Source of the DNA: Hyphodiscus hymeniophilus
Taxonomy: Eukaryota; Ascomycota; Leotiomycetes; Helotiales; Hyphodiscaceae
NCBI GenBank assembly: GCA_016508695.1
Contig: VNKQ01000023.1
Coordinates: forward strand, 1-61,228
Direction of reading: 5' to 3'
DNA length: 61,228 nucleotides
The notes beneath the pieces were generated by a model. It saw only the letters and a list, made by a program, of their open reading frames with translations. It was not told the DNA's origin and did not search any database. Of this stretch, positions 11,590-21,094 are shown piece after piece. The translations under genes and the position numbers were made by a program. Positions within the stretch are counted from its first letter, which is position 1, and each line of letters begins with the position of its first letter.

Positions 11590-11693
11590 ATCCTCTAATT
11601 CTTCGTTTGTCTCTCGATTTTCTTCCTCTCTACTGACATTCTCTTCATTGCTAACATCTTCTCGACTTCTTTTGATATATACAACTAAAGGTA

Positions 11694-12502
11694 TTAAGAT
11701 CCCAGTAGTAAATAGAAATGAAAAGAAATAATCAGACAACATCTACAAAATGTCAGTAGAGAATACTTGATTCCAAACCCAGGTGGTGATTGTCAGTTAG
11801 ATGATAGGCAAGCATACGTCACAAACCCACAGCGATAAAAGCAGTCCCTATCATAACATGTAATCCATGAAAACCAGTACCGAAATAAAAACATGATCCA
11901 AAAGCTCCATCACTAATAGTAAATGAAGACACAGTATATTCTACACCTTGAAAAGCAGTAAAAACAAGAGCTAGAATTACTGTAGCTACTAAACCATAAA
12001 GAGCTCCGCTTCTATTACCTTGTATTAAAGAATGATGAGCGTAAGTTACAGTTACTCCTGAAGATAATAAAATTACTGTGTTAAGTAAAGGTAATTCAAA
12101 AGGATTAATGGCTTCTATACCCATTGGAGGTCATTGAGCTCCTAATTCTACTGTAGGAGATAATGCACTATGAAAAAATGCTCAAAAAATAGCCAAAAAG
12201 AATAGTGCCTCTGATACTATAAACAAAGCAACACCCATATTAAGTCCTCTTTGTACGGCTAATGTATGGTTCCCTAAATAAGTACCCTCTGATATAACAT
12301 CACGTCATCAAAATGACATTGAACAAATAACTGATATAAAAGCTAATCTTAAAAAATAATCTGAATTACTAAAATTATGCATTGTTAATACTCCACTGGT
12401 TGTTAATGTTAATAAAGCGATACAAGTAAATATGGGTCAAGGGGATGGCGAAACCAAATGAAAAGGATGAGCTTGAAAATTACTACGAGTCAAATTTGTC
12501 AT
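11694..12502 (-). CDS. cox3: Cytochrome c oxidase subunit 3 (middle copy, 1-nt deletion at 3' end)
   Basis: Seven-helix complex IV subunit, 269 residues when intact, starting MTNLTRSNFQAHPFHLV. The family segments MGIEAINPFELPLLNT, GFHGLHVMIGT and the C-terminal HFVDVVWLFLFIS are present; many Trp are UGA. In this copy the run near 11701 has three G on the coding strand where the other two copies have four, which removes the normal stop after YYWGS. The four-G versions at 6468-7277 and 44783-45592 end cleanly and I take them as correct. Followed by orf113. Confidence 0.93.
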
Positions 12503-12621
12503 TTATTTAATGTATAGTAAGTTAAATTTTATAATAATAATTTATTATATCATATTAATAATACATATTAAAATATAAAATATTTATTATTTTTGCATAC
12601 CATAGGTATATATTTTTTTTT

Positions 12622-12667
12622 TCTGCTCCATGCATACTTCTTGCATGCTACGTACAGCATGTGCAGG
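12622..12667. repeat. GC-rich palindromic cluster
   Basis: CTGCTCCATGCATAC, CTTGCATGC and GCATGTGCAG words form nested hairpins between trnV and cox3. Confidence 0.65.
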
Positions 12668-12776
12668 AAAATATAGAATAATATTAATGTTAGTTTGTTT
12701 ATTGGTAAGAATATTATTTAATATTATTTAAGTATAACGTATAGTTGAATTAAATATCTAATCTATCGTAGAATAC

Positions 12777-12848
12777 TAAAGAATAGGTGACTTGAACACC
12801 TAACCTACCGTGTGTAAAACGGTTGCTCTACCATTGAGCTAATTCTTT
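12777..12848 (-). tRNA. trnV: tRNA-Val (UAC)
   Basis: Perfect acceptor AAAGAAT/ATTCTTT, anticodon stem ACCGT/ACGGT with loop TTTACAC giving UAC, and a canonical T arm. It sits between nad6 and cox3; in many Pezizomycotina it is in the rnl block instead. Confidence 0.9.
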
Positions 12849-12955
12849 TAAAGTAATAAAAAATAATATTAATAAACTTATTATCTTGCTCTAAGTAAAA
12901 CATACTCAGTAGAGCAATAAGTAAGAGAAAACATCTCTATCTTATGTTAATAAGT

Positions 12956-13627
12956 TTAATTTTTTTGTTTAATTGTTATTACAATAGCACCAACCATGGC
13001 TAATAATAATATAATAGAAGTTATTATTAATCATATACTATAACTTGTATACATAATATTACCTATACTAGTAATATGACTAGTTTCTGATAAATTACCA
13101 TCTCATATTTTACTACTAACAAAAGATATTTCACCATTATCTGAATCTATTACTGATCTAAATAATTTATTTAAGTAATCACTATAATTATTATACCATA
13201 TATCATTCAATGTATTATTTAAATCAATAGTGTAACTATTAAAAGCTGCAATACTATAAGGTAATACTTGGTATACAGGATAATTAAAAGAAATAGTGAT
13301 AATAACGGCTAAAGGTATACTATTACTAGTATTGCTCAATAACTCACTTATTCTAACATTTATTAGCATTAAAATAAAAAGAAATAAAATAGAAACTGCT
13401 CCTACATATACCAATAAATATGATAAACCAATAAAGTTTAAACCCAATATTATAAGATAACTAGATATACTTAAAAATAAACCAATTAAAAATAATACAG
13501 ATACAACAGGATTTTTACTAATAATTACTAATATTCCACACAAAATAGCAACTAAGGATATGATATCTAAAATTTCTACTCTATACCCATTAGTATAAGT
13601 TTCATTTATAAGTAATATACTATTCAT
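12956..13627 (-). CDS. nad6: NADH dehydrogenase subunit 6
   Basis: 223 residues, ATG at 13627, TAA at 12956-12958; a UGA-Trp near residue 175 splits it in the standard code. Complex I membrane subunit with five helices; the third helix contains the conserved YLLVYVGAVSILFLFILMLINVR segment (pi-bulge). Flanked by trnR(ACG) and trnV. Confidence 0.95.
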
Positions 13628-13695
13628 ATAAAAATTTTTTTTGTTATACCTCCTTATTATTAAATAAAATAAATAAAAAAAAATAATTTTTTTAT

Positions 13696-13717
13696 CTTGC
13701 TACGCGTGCGTAGCAAG
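13696..13717. repeat. Short palindromic GC cluster
   Basis: CTTGCTACGC-GTGCGTAGCAAG inverted repeat about 70 bases upstream of nad6. Confidence 0.8.
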
Positions 13718-13902
13718 AAGAACAATTCTGTATTTAATTCGGCTTTAACTACTATAAAGTATGTTAAAGTGTCGATTACAAAAATAATATATTATTACCT
13801 TATTATTTATTAAGTAAACAATATATAAATAACTACTAAATAAAATTATAAAAATTAAATAAAATTATTAGAGGATGTAGTAGTTAAAATTAAAAGTTTA
13901 TT

Positions 13903-13973
13903 AAACGTGTACAGGACTTGAACCTATATCATAGCGGCCGTAACACTTTGTTCTACCATTAAACTAACACGCC
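13903..13973 (-). tRNA. trnR: tRNA-Arg (ACG)
   Basis: Acceptor GGCGTGT/ACACGTT; anticodon loop TTACGGC gives ACG, reading CGN arginine; the anticodon stem has one mismatch. T loop TTCAAGT. Confidence 0.87.
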
Positions 13974-13988
13974 TTAAACTTTTTTTAT

Positions 13989-14063
13989 CTAGCCCTTAAA
14001 ATGAATCGAACATTTATAAGAATATTAACAGTATCCGGCTCTACCATTGAGCTATAAAGGCTA
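13989..14063 (-). tRNA. trnN: tRNA-Asn (GUU)
   Basis: Anticodon region ATACT-GTT-AATAT gives GUU. Acceptor TAGCCTT/AGGGCTA with one G-U pair; T loop TTCGATT. Confidence 0.88.
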
Positions 14064-14161
14064 ACTGTATAATAAAACACATATAAAAATTTTATTTTAC
14101 ACTATTATACATATTTTATTTGTGTTCAGGTTTACCATAGGGCTTCCTTCAAATAGTTCTT

Positions 14162-14563
14162 CTAAAAAAATGATTCCTCACCTTCATCAATAGGACGGTT
14201 TCATTGTAAAGCATTATCTTGTTGTTGTTGTCATCAAGCCTCATTATTAGCTTGATCACTAGACATTTCCATTTGTGTGTAATGTTCAGGAAAAAAAAGG
14301 GTATTTTCTAGCCCAAGCTTTTTTTTTCAAAAAGCCGCGACATCTCTTTTTCAATTGTTATACTCTTCTGTACCATCTAAAGGTTGTTCACCTATTTTAC
14401 CTAACTTAGGTAGAGGAACAATAGCTTTATCATCAGGCAATATGTCAGATATAAATAACAGTTATTTAGGTTTATGCGTAAGTTCATCATTATTTGTACC
14501 AGCTCTTAAAGGCTCTGGTTTACTTCAATTCCCTGAGGATGCTTTGGATAGAATAGGAGAATT
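14162..14563 (-). pseudogene. ORF relic between trnY and trnN
   Basis: One frame runs for about 133 codons interrupted only by one TAA, and ends in TAG; it contains six UGA codons that would be Trp and an ATG about 35 codons before its end. The translated text is hydrophilic, with segments such as LDGTEEYNNWKRDVAAF and a WW-QQQQ-DNALQW run. The spacing of Tyr-x-x-Trp-Lys and the later Trp/Asp-Asn-Ala recalls the Gag domain of Ty1/copia elements, but this is a weak by-eye resemblance. An antisense frame at 14355-14603 covers the same bases and I regard it as a shadow. Identical in all three copies. Confidence 0.4.
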
Positions 14564-14717
14564 CTATAAGCTATTATATACAACTATACCCTTAACATTG
14601 TAAATAGCATGTATAAATTTTTCATTCTTTTTTTTTCTAAGTGTCAAAGTTATATTGCTTTTTTAGTAATATATAATAAATTACTTGATAGTTTAATTTA
14701 ACTTAAATGGCTTAAAA

Positions 14718-14802
14718 TAGGAAACAAGAGATTTGAACTCTTAAAAGCACATTGCTACTGAGTTTACAGCTCAACCCATTTTACCAATAATGGAAGTTTC
14801 CT
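14718..14802 (-). tRNA. trnY: tRNA-Tyr (GUA)
   Basis: Anticodon stem and loop GAGCT-GTA-AACTC give GUA. A long class II variable arm is present, known for Tyr in fungal mitochondria. Acceptor AGGAAAC/GTTTCCT is perfect. Placed after rns, the conserved position. Confidence 0.9.
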
Positions 14803-14844
14803 TTATATATTTATATAAATAAATATATGTGTATTGTTTACATT

Positions 14845-16529
14845 AATCAATCCCGTGCAATTTCCACTACACGAACCATATTTCGACTTAACACCAATCA
14901 AAGTCACGCATACGAAAATTTACCATTAATATATTTATAACTAATTATATAAATAGACACAAATAATAAACCAAACTTATTGCACATACTTCTTTCAGCG
15001 CCTGACGAGTAGTTAGTACCCATCTGAGGTAAAATTCACCGTGACGTGGTGATTCACGATTACTAGTAATTCCTTATTCATGTAGTCGAGTTTCAGACTA
15101 CAATCCATGTTATATCCTACTTTAATTAGATTAGCTCAAATTCACATTTTCGCATCATTTTGTATAGGCATATGCAGCACGTCTATCGCCCACAATATTA
15201 AGGCCATGATGACTTGTCTTGGTCCCTATTGTCATATCCCATATAAAGGTGAACTGCTTTATTTATCTGCAAGTATTTTAAAAATTCAGGCTAAAGATAC
15301 AAATAAAGCAAGGGCTTCCGTTAATTTAAAGGAATTAACCAATATCTCACGACATTAACTGAAGACAGCCGTGCAACGCTTGTATTATCATATAAGATAA
15401 TATTCAAATTGTGGTAAGGTTTTTCGCGTAACGACGAATTAAATAACATACTTCACTACTGGTTTCAGATACGGTCTAATGATTTCAGTTCCTGTGTTGC
15501 CACATTACTCTTGAGGTGAAATGCTTACACTTTCATTTATAGACTAAAATTGGATTCTAATCTATGGCATTCATAATTTTCTGCTAGGACTACTAGGGTA
15601 TCTAATCCTGTTCGCTACCCAAGCCTTCGTCCCTCAACGTCAGTTATTAGATAAAAGGTTGCTTTCGCCGTTACCAGTCGTTAAGGTATCAAAGAATTTC
15701 AACTCTACTCCTTAAATACTCACCTTCTCATATATAACTCTAGTAAAACTGTATCCAGTTTTGGACTAATTTTACCGTCTAGGTACCCTTTAAACCTACT
15801 AAAGATGAATAACACTAGTCTTCTACGTATTACCGCGACTGCTGGCACGTAATTTGGTCAAGACATATAGATAGTAATTGTCATAATCAATGTACTATCT
15901 AGAACTTTATTCGATAAAATCGATATATATTTGTCCATCTGGATAAATCCAGTTAATTTTTTATATTATATAATGCAAATGCCTTACATAATACATTAAA
16001 CAATAAATTAACTAATTAATATTAAATAATTTCCTTTCAAAGTTTAATCCTTAATTAAAAATTTTTTAAATTAATTAGTTAAACCAAATATATTAGCCTA
16101 AGCTATACATTCCCCCAAGTTGCTGGTTCAGCCGTTAGGCCATTGACCAATATTCCCCACTGCTGTACTATACGTATTGGGGTTTTTTCAGACCCAATGT
16201 GATCGATCGACCTCTCAGCCTCGACTACGGAATTTTTGGCTAGTTAAGCCATTACTTTAACTACTACCTATCCGAAATATTTATTGTCCTCTTAAAGCGG
16301 AATTATTATTTCCTTTTATATAAGGTATTTATTAACCTTACTCTAAGGCAGCCAAAATATTATATACTCACCTGTACACCACTTCTAATAAAATAAAGTT
16401 TCTAATACGGATGGCATACTTATTGCATGCATACGCAATATACTTTTTTATTAAATTAGACGTACGATTAGCATGTGTCAAGCACTTGAACAGCGTTCAT
16501 TCAGAGCCATCATCAAACTCAATTAATTA
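14845..16529 (-). rRNA. rns: Small subunit mitochondrial rRNA
   Basis: Begins near the helix 1-3 segment GAGTTTGATGATGGCTCTGA, contains the 530 loop (GTGCCAGCAGTCGCGGTAATAC), the 790 loop (GGATTAGATACCCTAGTAGTCC), the 900-region and the 3' decoding segment ending near 14845. The usual anti-Shine-Dalgarno tail is absent, as in fungal mitochondria. No intron. Followed by trnY. Confidence 0.95.
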
Positions 16530-16633
16530 ACAATGGTATAGATAATACTAAAATTAGTATTATTTATACCATTACTAATATATATTACAACTTATATATT
16601 AAATTAAATTATCTTTTTTAGTTTTATTTTTTA

Positions 16634-16875
16634 TACTTGGATAAATTTAAGCCGGGTCCTGTTATAGTTATTAGTCTATATTAAGGCTTAACAATAGGCG
16701 TGTATTTTCATAAATTATCCTTTACTGTATAATAACTATTATACATATAACTATAGCATATACCATAGTAAAATAATTAATATTTTCTCTTAAATACCTT
16801 TAATTCTTACTTTACATTCTTTATACAAATGTTAAAATTCAGCAAGCACCGGACTTTCCTATACTATAAATTAAT
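16634..16875 (-). ncRNA. rnpB: Mitochondrial RNase P RNA
   Basis: Both universal P4 strands are present: the 5' block GGAAAGTCCGGTGCTTGCTG (CR-I; complement at about 16840-16860) and the 3' block ACAGGACCCGGCTTA (CR-V; near 16650-16665), about 200 bases apart. Short flanking complementary runs (AATTTA/TAAATT) could form P2. The interior is AT-rich and reduced, as in other fungal mitochondrial versions. It processes tRNA 5' ends together with nuclear-encoded protein. Ends are approximate. Located just upstream of rns. Confidence 0.88.
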
Positions 16876-16980
16876 ATAGTACATATACTATTAATATCAC
16901 AACTATATTTAATATAACTTAGAATTTTTTTTTTCTAAATACATAGTATAAATATATCATATTTAATTATAACCCACTCT

Positions 16981-18019
16981 AAACATATAACACGAAGATT
17001 CACCTAAATTCAAGACAGTCATATAAATGCCGTGTTTACTTAAAAATATACACAAGTGAATGAAATAGGAAGAACTAACCAGAGGGTTCCTTATAACCGG
17101 TTATAGTGTGACACACATCGAGAGTAACCTGTTATACTGTGACACACATCGAGAGTAACCTGTTTTATTGTGACACACATCGAGAGTAACCTGTTTTATT
17201 GTGACACACACGTCGGAAATAACCGGTTATAGTGACACATATAGAGAAGGAATCGACCTTATTGTTATACTGTGACACACATGTCGGGAGGAAGTAACCG
17301 ACCGTTGTTATATTGTGACACACATGTCGGGAAGTAACCGACCGTTGTTATATTGTGACACACATCGAGAAGGGCGGTTCCTTCTATACTGTTATATGGT
17401 GACACACACCAAGAAGGGCGGCTCCTTCTATACTGCTATATTGTGACATACACATCGAGAAGGGAGTTCCTTATAGCACCTGTAGCAGGACACATATAGG
17501 AATGGGGAATACCCTGAAGTTTCGACAGACAACTAATGGGGAAGCCTCGACCGACAACTAGACACATATAGCGATATGGAGTACCCTGAAGGAAGTATTG
17601 GTGACAACTAGAGAAGGAAGTTTTGACCAACAACTAGAGAAGGAAGAAAATAGAAGGAAGTTGTGATCAACAACTAGAGAAGGAAGAAAAGAGAAGGAAG
17701 TCTGGGTCGACAACTAGAGAAGGAAAAGAAGGGCTCCTCATAGCAGTGTATAAGAGATGGATGAATGAGAGGGATTTGGTATGCAGAAGTGTATGAGAGA
17801 TGGATGATAGACACAGTGTAGATCGGTAGGGGAAGACGCAGTGTAGATCGGTAGGAGAAGTACCCTAAATCAATCGTAAGGATCCACACTTCGGTAAAGC
17901 ACGAGGCATGGATCGTACCGTCCTGCGGACGGAACGATCCATAACGATATACATAAATTGGTAGAGTACCTAGACCGAGACAACCTATCAGAAAATTGAC
18001 TAAATCGGATGATAAAGCC
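16981..18019 (-). repeat. Minisatellite and tandem-repeat region beside rnpB
   Basis: Between atp6 and rnpB. From 17100 to 17450 a unit of about 25-40 bases recurs (GTGACACACATCGAGAGTAACC and variants with CGGTCGGTTACTTCC and CTGTTATA); 17580-17730 has short purine-rich repeats (CAACTAGAGAAGGAAG); 17820-17860 has two copies of GTGTAGATCGGTAGG; 17910-17945 has the palindrome GGATCGTACCGTCC-GCGGACGGAACGATCC. Open frames such as 17674-18021 and 17436-17633 are compositional products of the repeats and I do not call them genes. GC content is clearly above the genome average. Confidence 0.85.
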
Positions 18020-18249
18020 ATATATATACCCGATGAATTAATAAGAATTTGGAGAAACTAATAAAGTCAAGTACACAATTAAAATAACATAAGCTCTCTC
18101 CATACTGTATCTGTTTATTGTGTATTTTGCTTAATATAACACATAAAAATATATTTCCCTTGTTTAAAAGGAACTATATTGTATAAATAACATTTATATA
18201 GGCTTACTATGTCTAGTAATAAAAAATATTCTTACAAATATTTTTCATA

Positions 18250-19029
18250 TTAGTGTAAATCTAAAGCATCTTTAATATAACTACTAGTTAAAACTACAAA
18301 TACTTGAGCTTGTATAAAAGCAATACCTAATTCTAAACCAGAGAATGCTATTATAAAAGCTAAAGGTACTAAACCTAAAAAGAAAAATATAAATCCAGAT
18401 GTCATAATATTGTAAGTGAAACCTGCTAGGATATTTAATAACATATGACCACTTAATATATTGGCCCCTAGTCTTAGACCTAACGATACATTTCTAGATA
18501 AATAAGAAATAAATTCAATTAAGACTAACAAAGGTAATAGAGCTAAAGGACAACCGGCGGGTACTAATAAAGAAAAGAATTCTAAACCATGTTTTTGGAA
18601 CCCTAATATAGTAGCACCTAAAACTATAGTAAAACTTAAACCAAATGTAAATATGAAGTGACTAGTTGACGCAAAACTATATGGTATCATACCTATTAAG
18701 TTATTAATTAAAATAAAAATAAATAAAGTATAGATAAATGGGAAATATATTTGCCCTTTTCCCGCATTTATTTGGTTTGTTACTATACTATGTATAGTAG
18801 CATATAATGATTCTTGGCTTATAGATCAATTATTACTTACTAATTTGTTAAAATTAGTAGCTAATACATTTAAAGACAACACTAAAAAAGTAGCTATAGT
18901 TAAATATAATCCTATGTTTGTTAATGATAAATGTAAATTTCCTAGTATAGGGGCATTTAAACTTAATAAATCTCTTATTTCAAATTGATCTAATGGACTT
19001 GGAATATCTGTATATGTAAAGTTAGACAT
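18250..19029 (-). CDS. atp6: ATP synthase subunit a
   Basis: 259 residues, ATG at 19029. Multi-helix F0 subunit a forming the proton half-channels with the Atp9 ring. The essential Arg is in SLGLRLGANILSGH, and the last helix carries the conserved AFIQAQVFVVLTSSYI. Preceded by atp8. The plus-strand copy at 1-720 lacks its first 59 bases because the window begins there. Confidence 0.96.
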
Positions 19030-19115
19030 TGTCTTATTTATTTTTTTTTTGTTTTTATTAAAAAGATATTAAGAAAGAGAACAAGGAAAGCATATAATCG
19101 TAAATATTTATATAT

Positions 19116-19137
19116 ATTGCTACGCACGCGTAGCAAT
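19116..19137. repeat. Short palindromic GC cluster
   Basis: ATTGCTACGC-ACGCGTAGCAAT inverted repeat in the atp8-atp6 spacer. Confidence 0.8.
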
Positions 19138-19213
19138 AAGTAAAAAAAAAACAATATATATATATATAGCGTTATTAACTAAACAACTTTAATTGTAAAC
19201 TAATATACATGAT

Positions 19214-19360
19214 TTATAATTTACTTATAAATATACGTGATGTAAATAAACGAACAAATCTTGGTAATATATATTTTGAAAAAACATATATCATTACTAC
19301 AAGTAATATAAATGCAAATGTAACTTGATTTATAAAATAAAAGGGTACTAATTGTGGCAT
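19214..19360 (-). CDS. atp8: ATP synthase subunit 8
   Basis: 48 residues, the normal fungal length, starting with the family signature MPQLVPFYFINQ, then one membrane helix and a basic C-terminus (LPRFVRLFTSRIF). Too short for most ORF scans. Peripheral-stalk subunit of complex V, placed immediately before atp6 as in most ascomycetes. Confidence 0.95.
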   Translation of the reverse strand: MPQLVPFYFINQVTFAFILLVVMIYVFSKYILPRFVRLFTSRIFISKL

Positions 19361-19489
19361 TATTTATTTTTTTGAAAAACTTTAATGTTTAAGTAAATTA
19401 CTTAATCGTTCATACATTGTTATTTTTTTTTTAATATAAATTATATAGGGTTAATTATAGCATACTAACATTTAAAATTTAATATAAAA

Positions 19490-19559
19490 AAGGATAAGAA
19501 GGAATTGAACCCCTTAAAGATTTGCAATCCAAATGTAGAACCATCTACAAACGTATCCT
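19490..19559 (-). tRNA. trnC: tRNA with GCA anticodon (second trnC-like)
   Basis: Acceptor GGATACG/CTTATCC with one mismatch, D stem GTAG/CTAC, T stem AAGGG/TCCTT with loop GTTCAAT. The anticodon is read as GCA from TTGCAAA, but the stem then has two T-T mismatches and almost no variable loop. It shares nothing obvious with the trnC after cob. It may be a divergent or decaying trnC, or a tRNA with a shortened variable region. Confidence 0.65.
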
Positions 19560-19617
19560 ATAATTAATTAAAAAAATATAATTATATAACTAAGCTATAT
19601 ATTATTATATTTATATA

Positions 19618-20373
19618 TTATTGATCTTCTAATCAAGATAAAAATTTTTCAATAGATACAGCTTCAATAACTATAGGCATAGAACTATGTAAAATACCAC
19701 ATATTTCTGAACACTGTCCATAAAATGTACCTTCTCTATTAATAAGAACAGATACTTGATTTAATCTACCAGGATATGCATCACACTTAATACCTAAAGC
19801 AGGACAAGCGAAAGAATGTATAACATCAGCTGCTGTAACAATAAATCTAACGTGTGTTAATTCCGGAAGTATAACTCTATTATCAACCTCTAACATTCTT
19901 AACGCCCCCTCCTCTAAATCGGATTCTGGTACTATATAAGAATCAAATTCTATAAATTCTTCATCTGCATTTAAGAAATCAGGATATTGGTAACTTCAAT
20001 ATCATTGGTGACCTTCAGCTAATACAGACATAGCGGGATCACTAACTTCATCCATTAAATATAATAATTTAAAGGATGGAAAGGCGATTAATATTAATAT
20101 TAAAGCCGGAGTAATTGTCCATATTAATTCTATTAATGTACCGTGATTTAAATATTTATGAGATATAGGTGATTTAATGTTAATATAATTTCTAACTATA
20201 GATATCATTATTCAACCTACACCAAATAATATTATAACTAAGTAGAACATAATATTATCATGCAATTCAACTAATCCTTCCATTTGTGGTGTTGCACTAT
20301 CTTGGAAATAAAGACCTCAAGGTCTAGGAGTATCACAATTATTAAAGAGACTTAAATTCAGTAAATTAAACAT
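19618..20373 (-). CDS. cox2: Cytochrome c oxidase subunit 2
   Basis: 251 residues, ATG at 20373, TAA at 19618-19620. Two N-terminal membrane helices, then the cupredoxin domain exposed to the intermembrane space with the CuA ligands in GQCSEICG and the following SSMPI stretch, plus the aromatic WYWSYQY region for electron entry from cytochrome c (its Trp codons are UGA). The first residues MFNLLNLSLFNNCDTPRPW resemble the cleaved fungal leader. Upstream of a GCA tRNA. Confidence 0.96.
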
Positions 20374-20671
20374 AATTTTTTTTTTATTTTTTTTCTATTA
20401 AAAGGGTTTTATTACTATAGCTTAATGTTTAAGTATAATAAACCTTTACTTTTTTTAATAGAAACCTTTAAACAGTTTATGCTATACTATATATTTTATT
20501 ACAGTATATTTATTAGGTGACTAAAAAATAAGGCCTTACTTTAAAGCAAAGCAAGAGAATTAGGGATTTATAATGGATTTTGGTAGGGAGCAATATATAA
20601 ATTAATTAATATTTTAAATTCCCTACGTAGTAAGATCTTACTTATATGCTTTCTTGCATACAAGTAAGGCA
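20374..20671. other. cox2-nad3 spacer
   Basis: AT-rich, about 300 bases, with a GC cluster around 20615-20680 (GTAAGATCTTAC and CTTGCATACAAG palindromes) directly after nad3. No gene seen. Confidence 0.6.
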
Positions 20672-21091
20672 TTAGCATACATAGAAAAAAGACAAATTAC
20701 TTATAATATTTGTATTATTATTGTTTAAGGTAAACATTTGTCTACTATCAATTTTTAATGCATTTTTACCTAATTCAAAAGCAAACCCCAGTGTTAAAGC
20801 TAAAAAGAATATAAGCATTATAACTAAACCATATATACCATTTGTATACGCACTAACCACATAGGGATAAACTAAAAGAATTTCTAAGTCAAAAAGTAAA
20901 AATAAAAGTGCAAATATAAAAAAAGAAATACTAAATTGTGTTCTATTTTGACCTAAGAAAGAATGAAAACCACATTCAAATGCACTATCTTTTTCTTGGT
21001 AAGGATTGTGTGGAGCAAATATTAAATTAACAGCTAATAAAATAATAGCTAATATTGGTATAAAAACAAAAAAAAAAGTAGTACTAGTCAT
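20672..21091 (-). CDS. nad3: NADH dehydrogenase subunit 3
   Basis: 139 residues, close to the usual 115-140. Three membrane helices; the conserved Cys loop reads YEC-type as SAFECGFHSF, and FDLEILLVYP marks the second helix. Complex I, hinge region of the quinone module. Co-transcribed with nad2. Confidence 0.95.
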   Translation of the reverse strand: MTSTTFFFVFIPILAIILLAVNLIFAPHNPYQEKDSAFECGFHSFLGQNRTQFSISFFIFALLFLLFDLEILLVYPYVVSAYTNGIYGLVIMLIFFLALTLGFAFELGKNALKIDSRQMFTLNNNNTNIISNLSFFYVC

Positions 21092-21094
21092 TTT

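Noticed and set aside
11248..11742. 164-residue ORF in the middle copy only
   Set aside because: Its N-terminal 51 residues exist only because of a three-G run that also breaks cox3; the two other copies have four G.
14355..14603. 82-codon plus-strand ORF opposite to all other genes (also at 4367-4615 and 47445-47693)
   Set aside because: It starts on TTG and is antisense to a frame with six UGA-Trp codons. I regard it as a shadow of that relic.
15107..15358. 83-codon ORF inside rns (and its copies)
   Set aside because: It is antisense to conserved small rRNA helices.
17674..18021. 115-codon ORF in the minisatellite region, with a 65-codon neighbour at 17436-17633
   Set aside because: Both are products of short tandem repeats with no conserved motif; no homology recognised.
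1..18970. Genuine large inverted repeat with duplicated rns, nad6 and cox3
   Set aside because: The axis lies within rnl, the arm is noisy near the turn, and the right copy runs through the same site uninterrupted. Kept only as an alternative in the findings.
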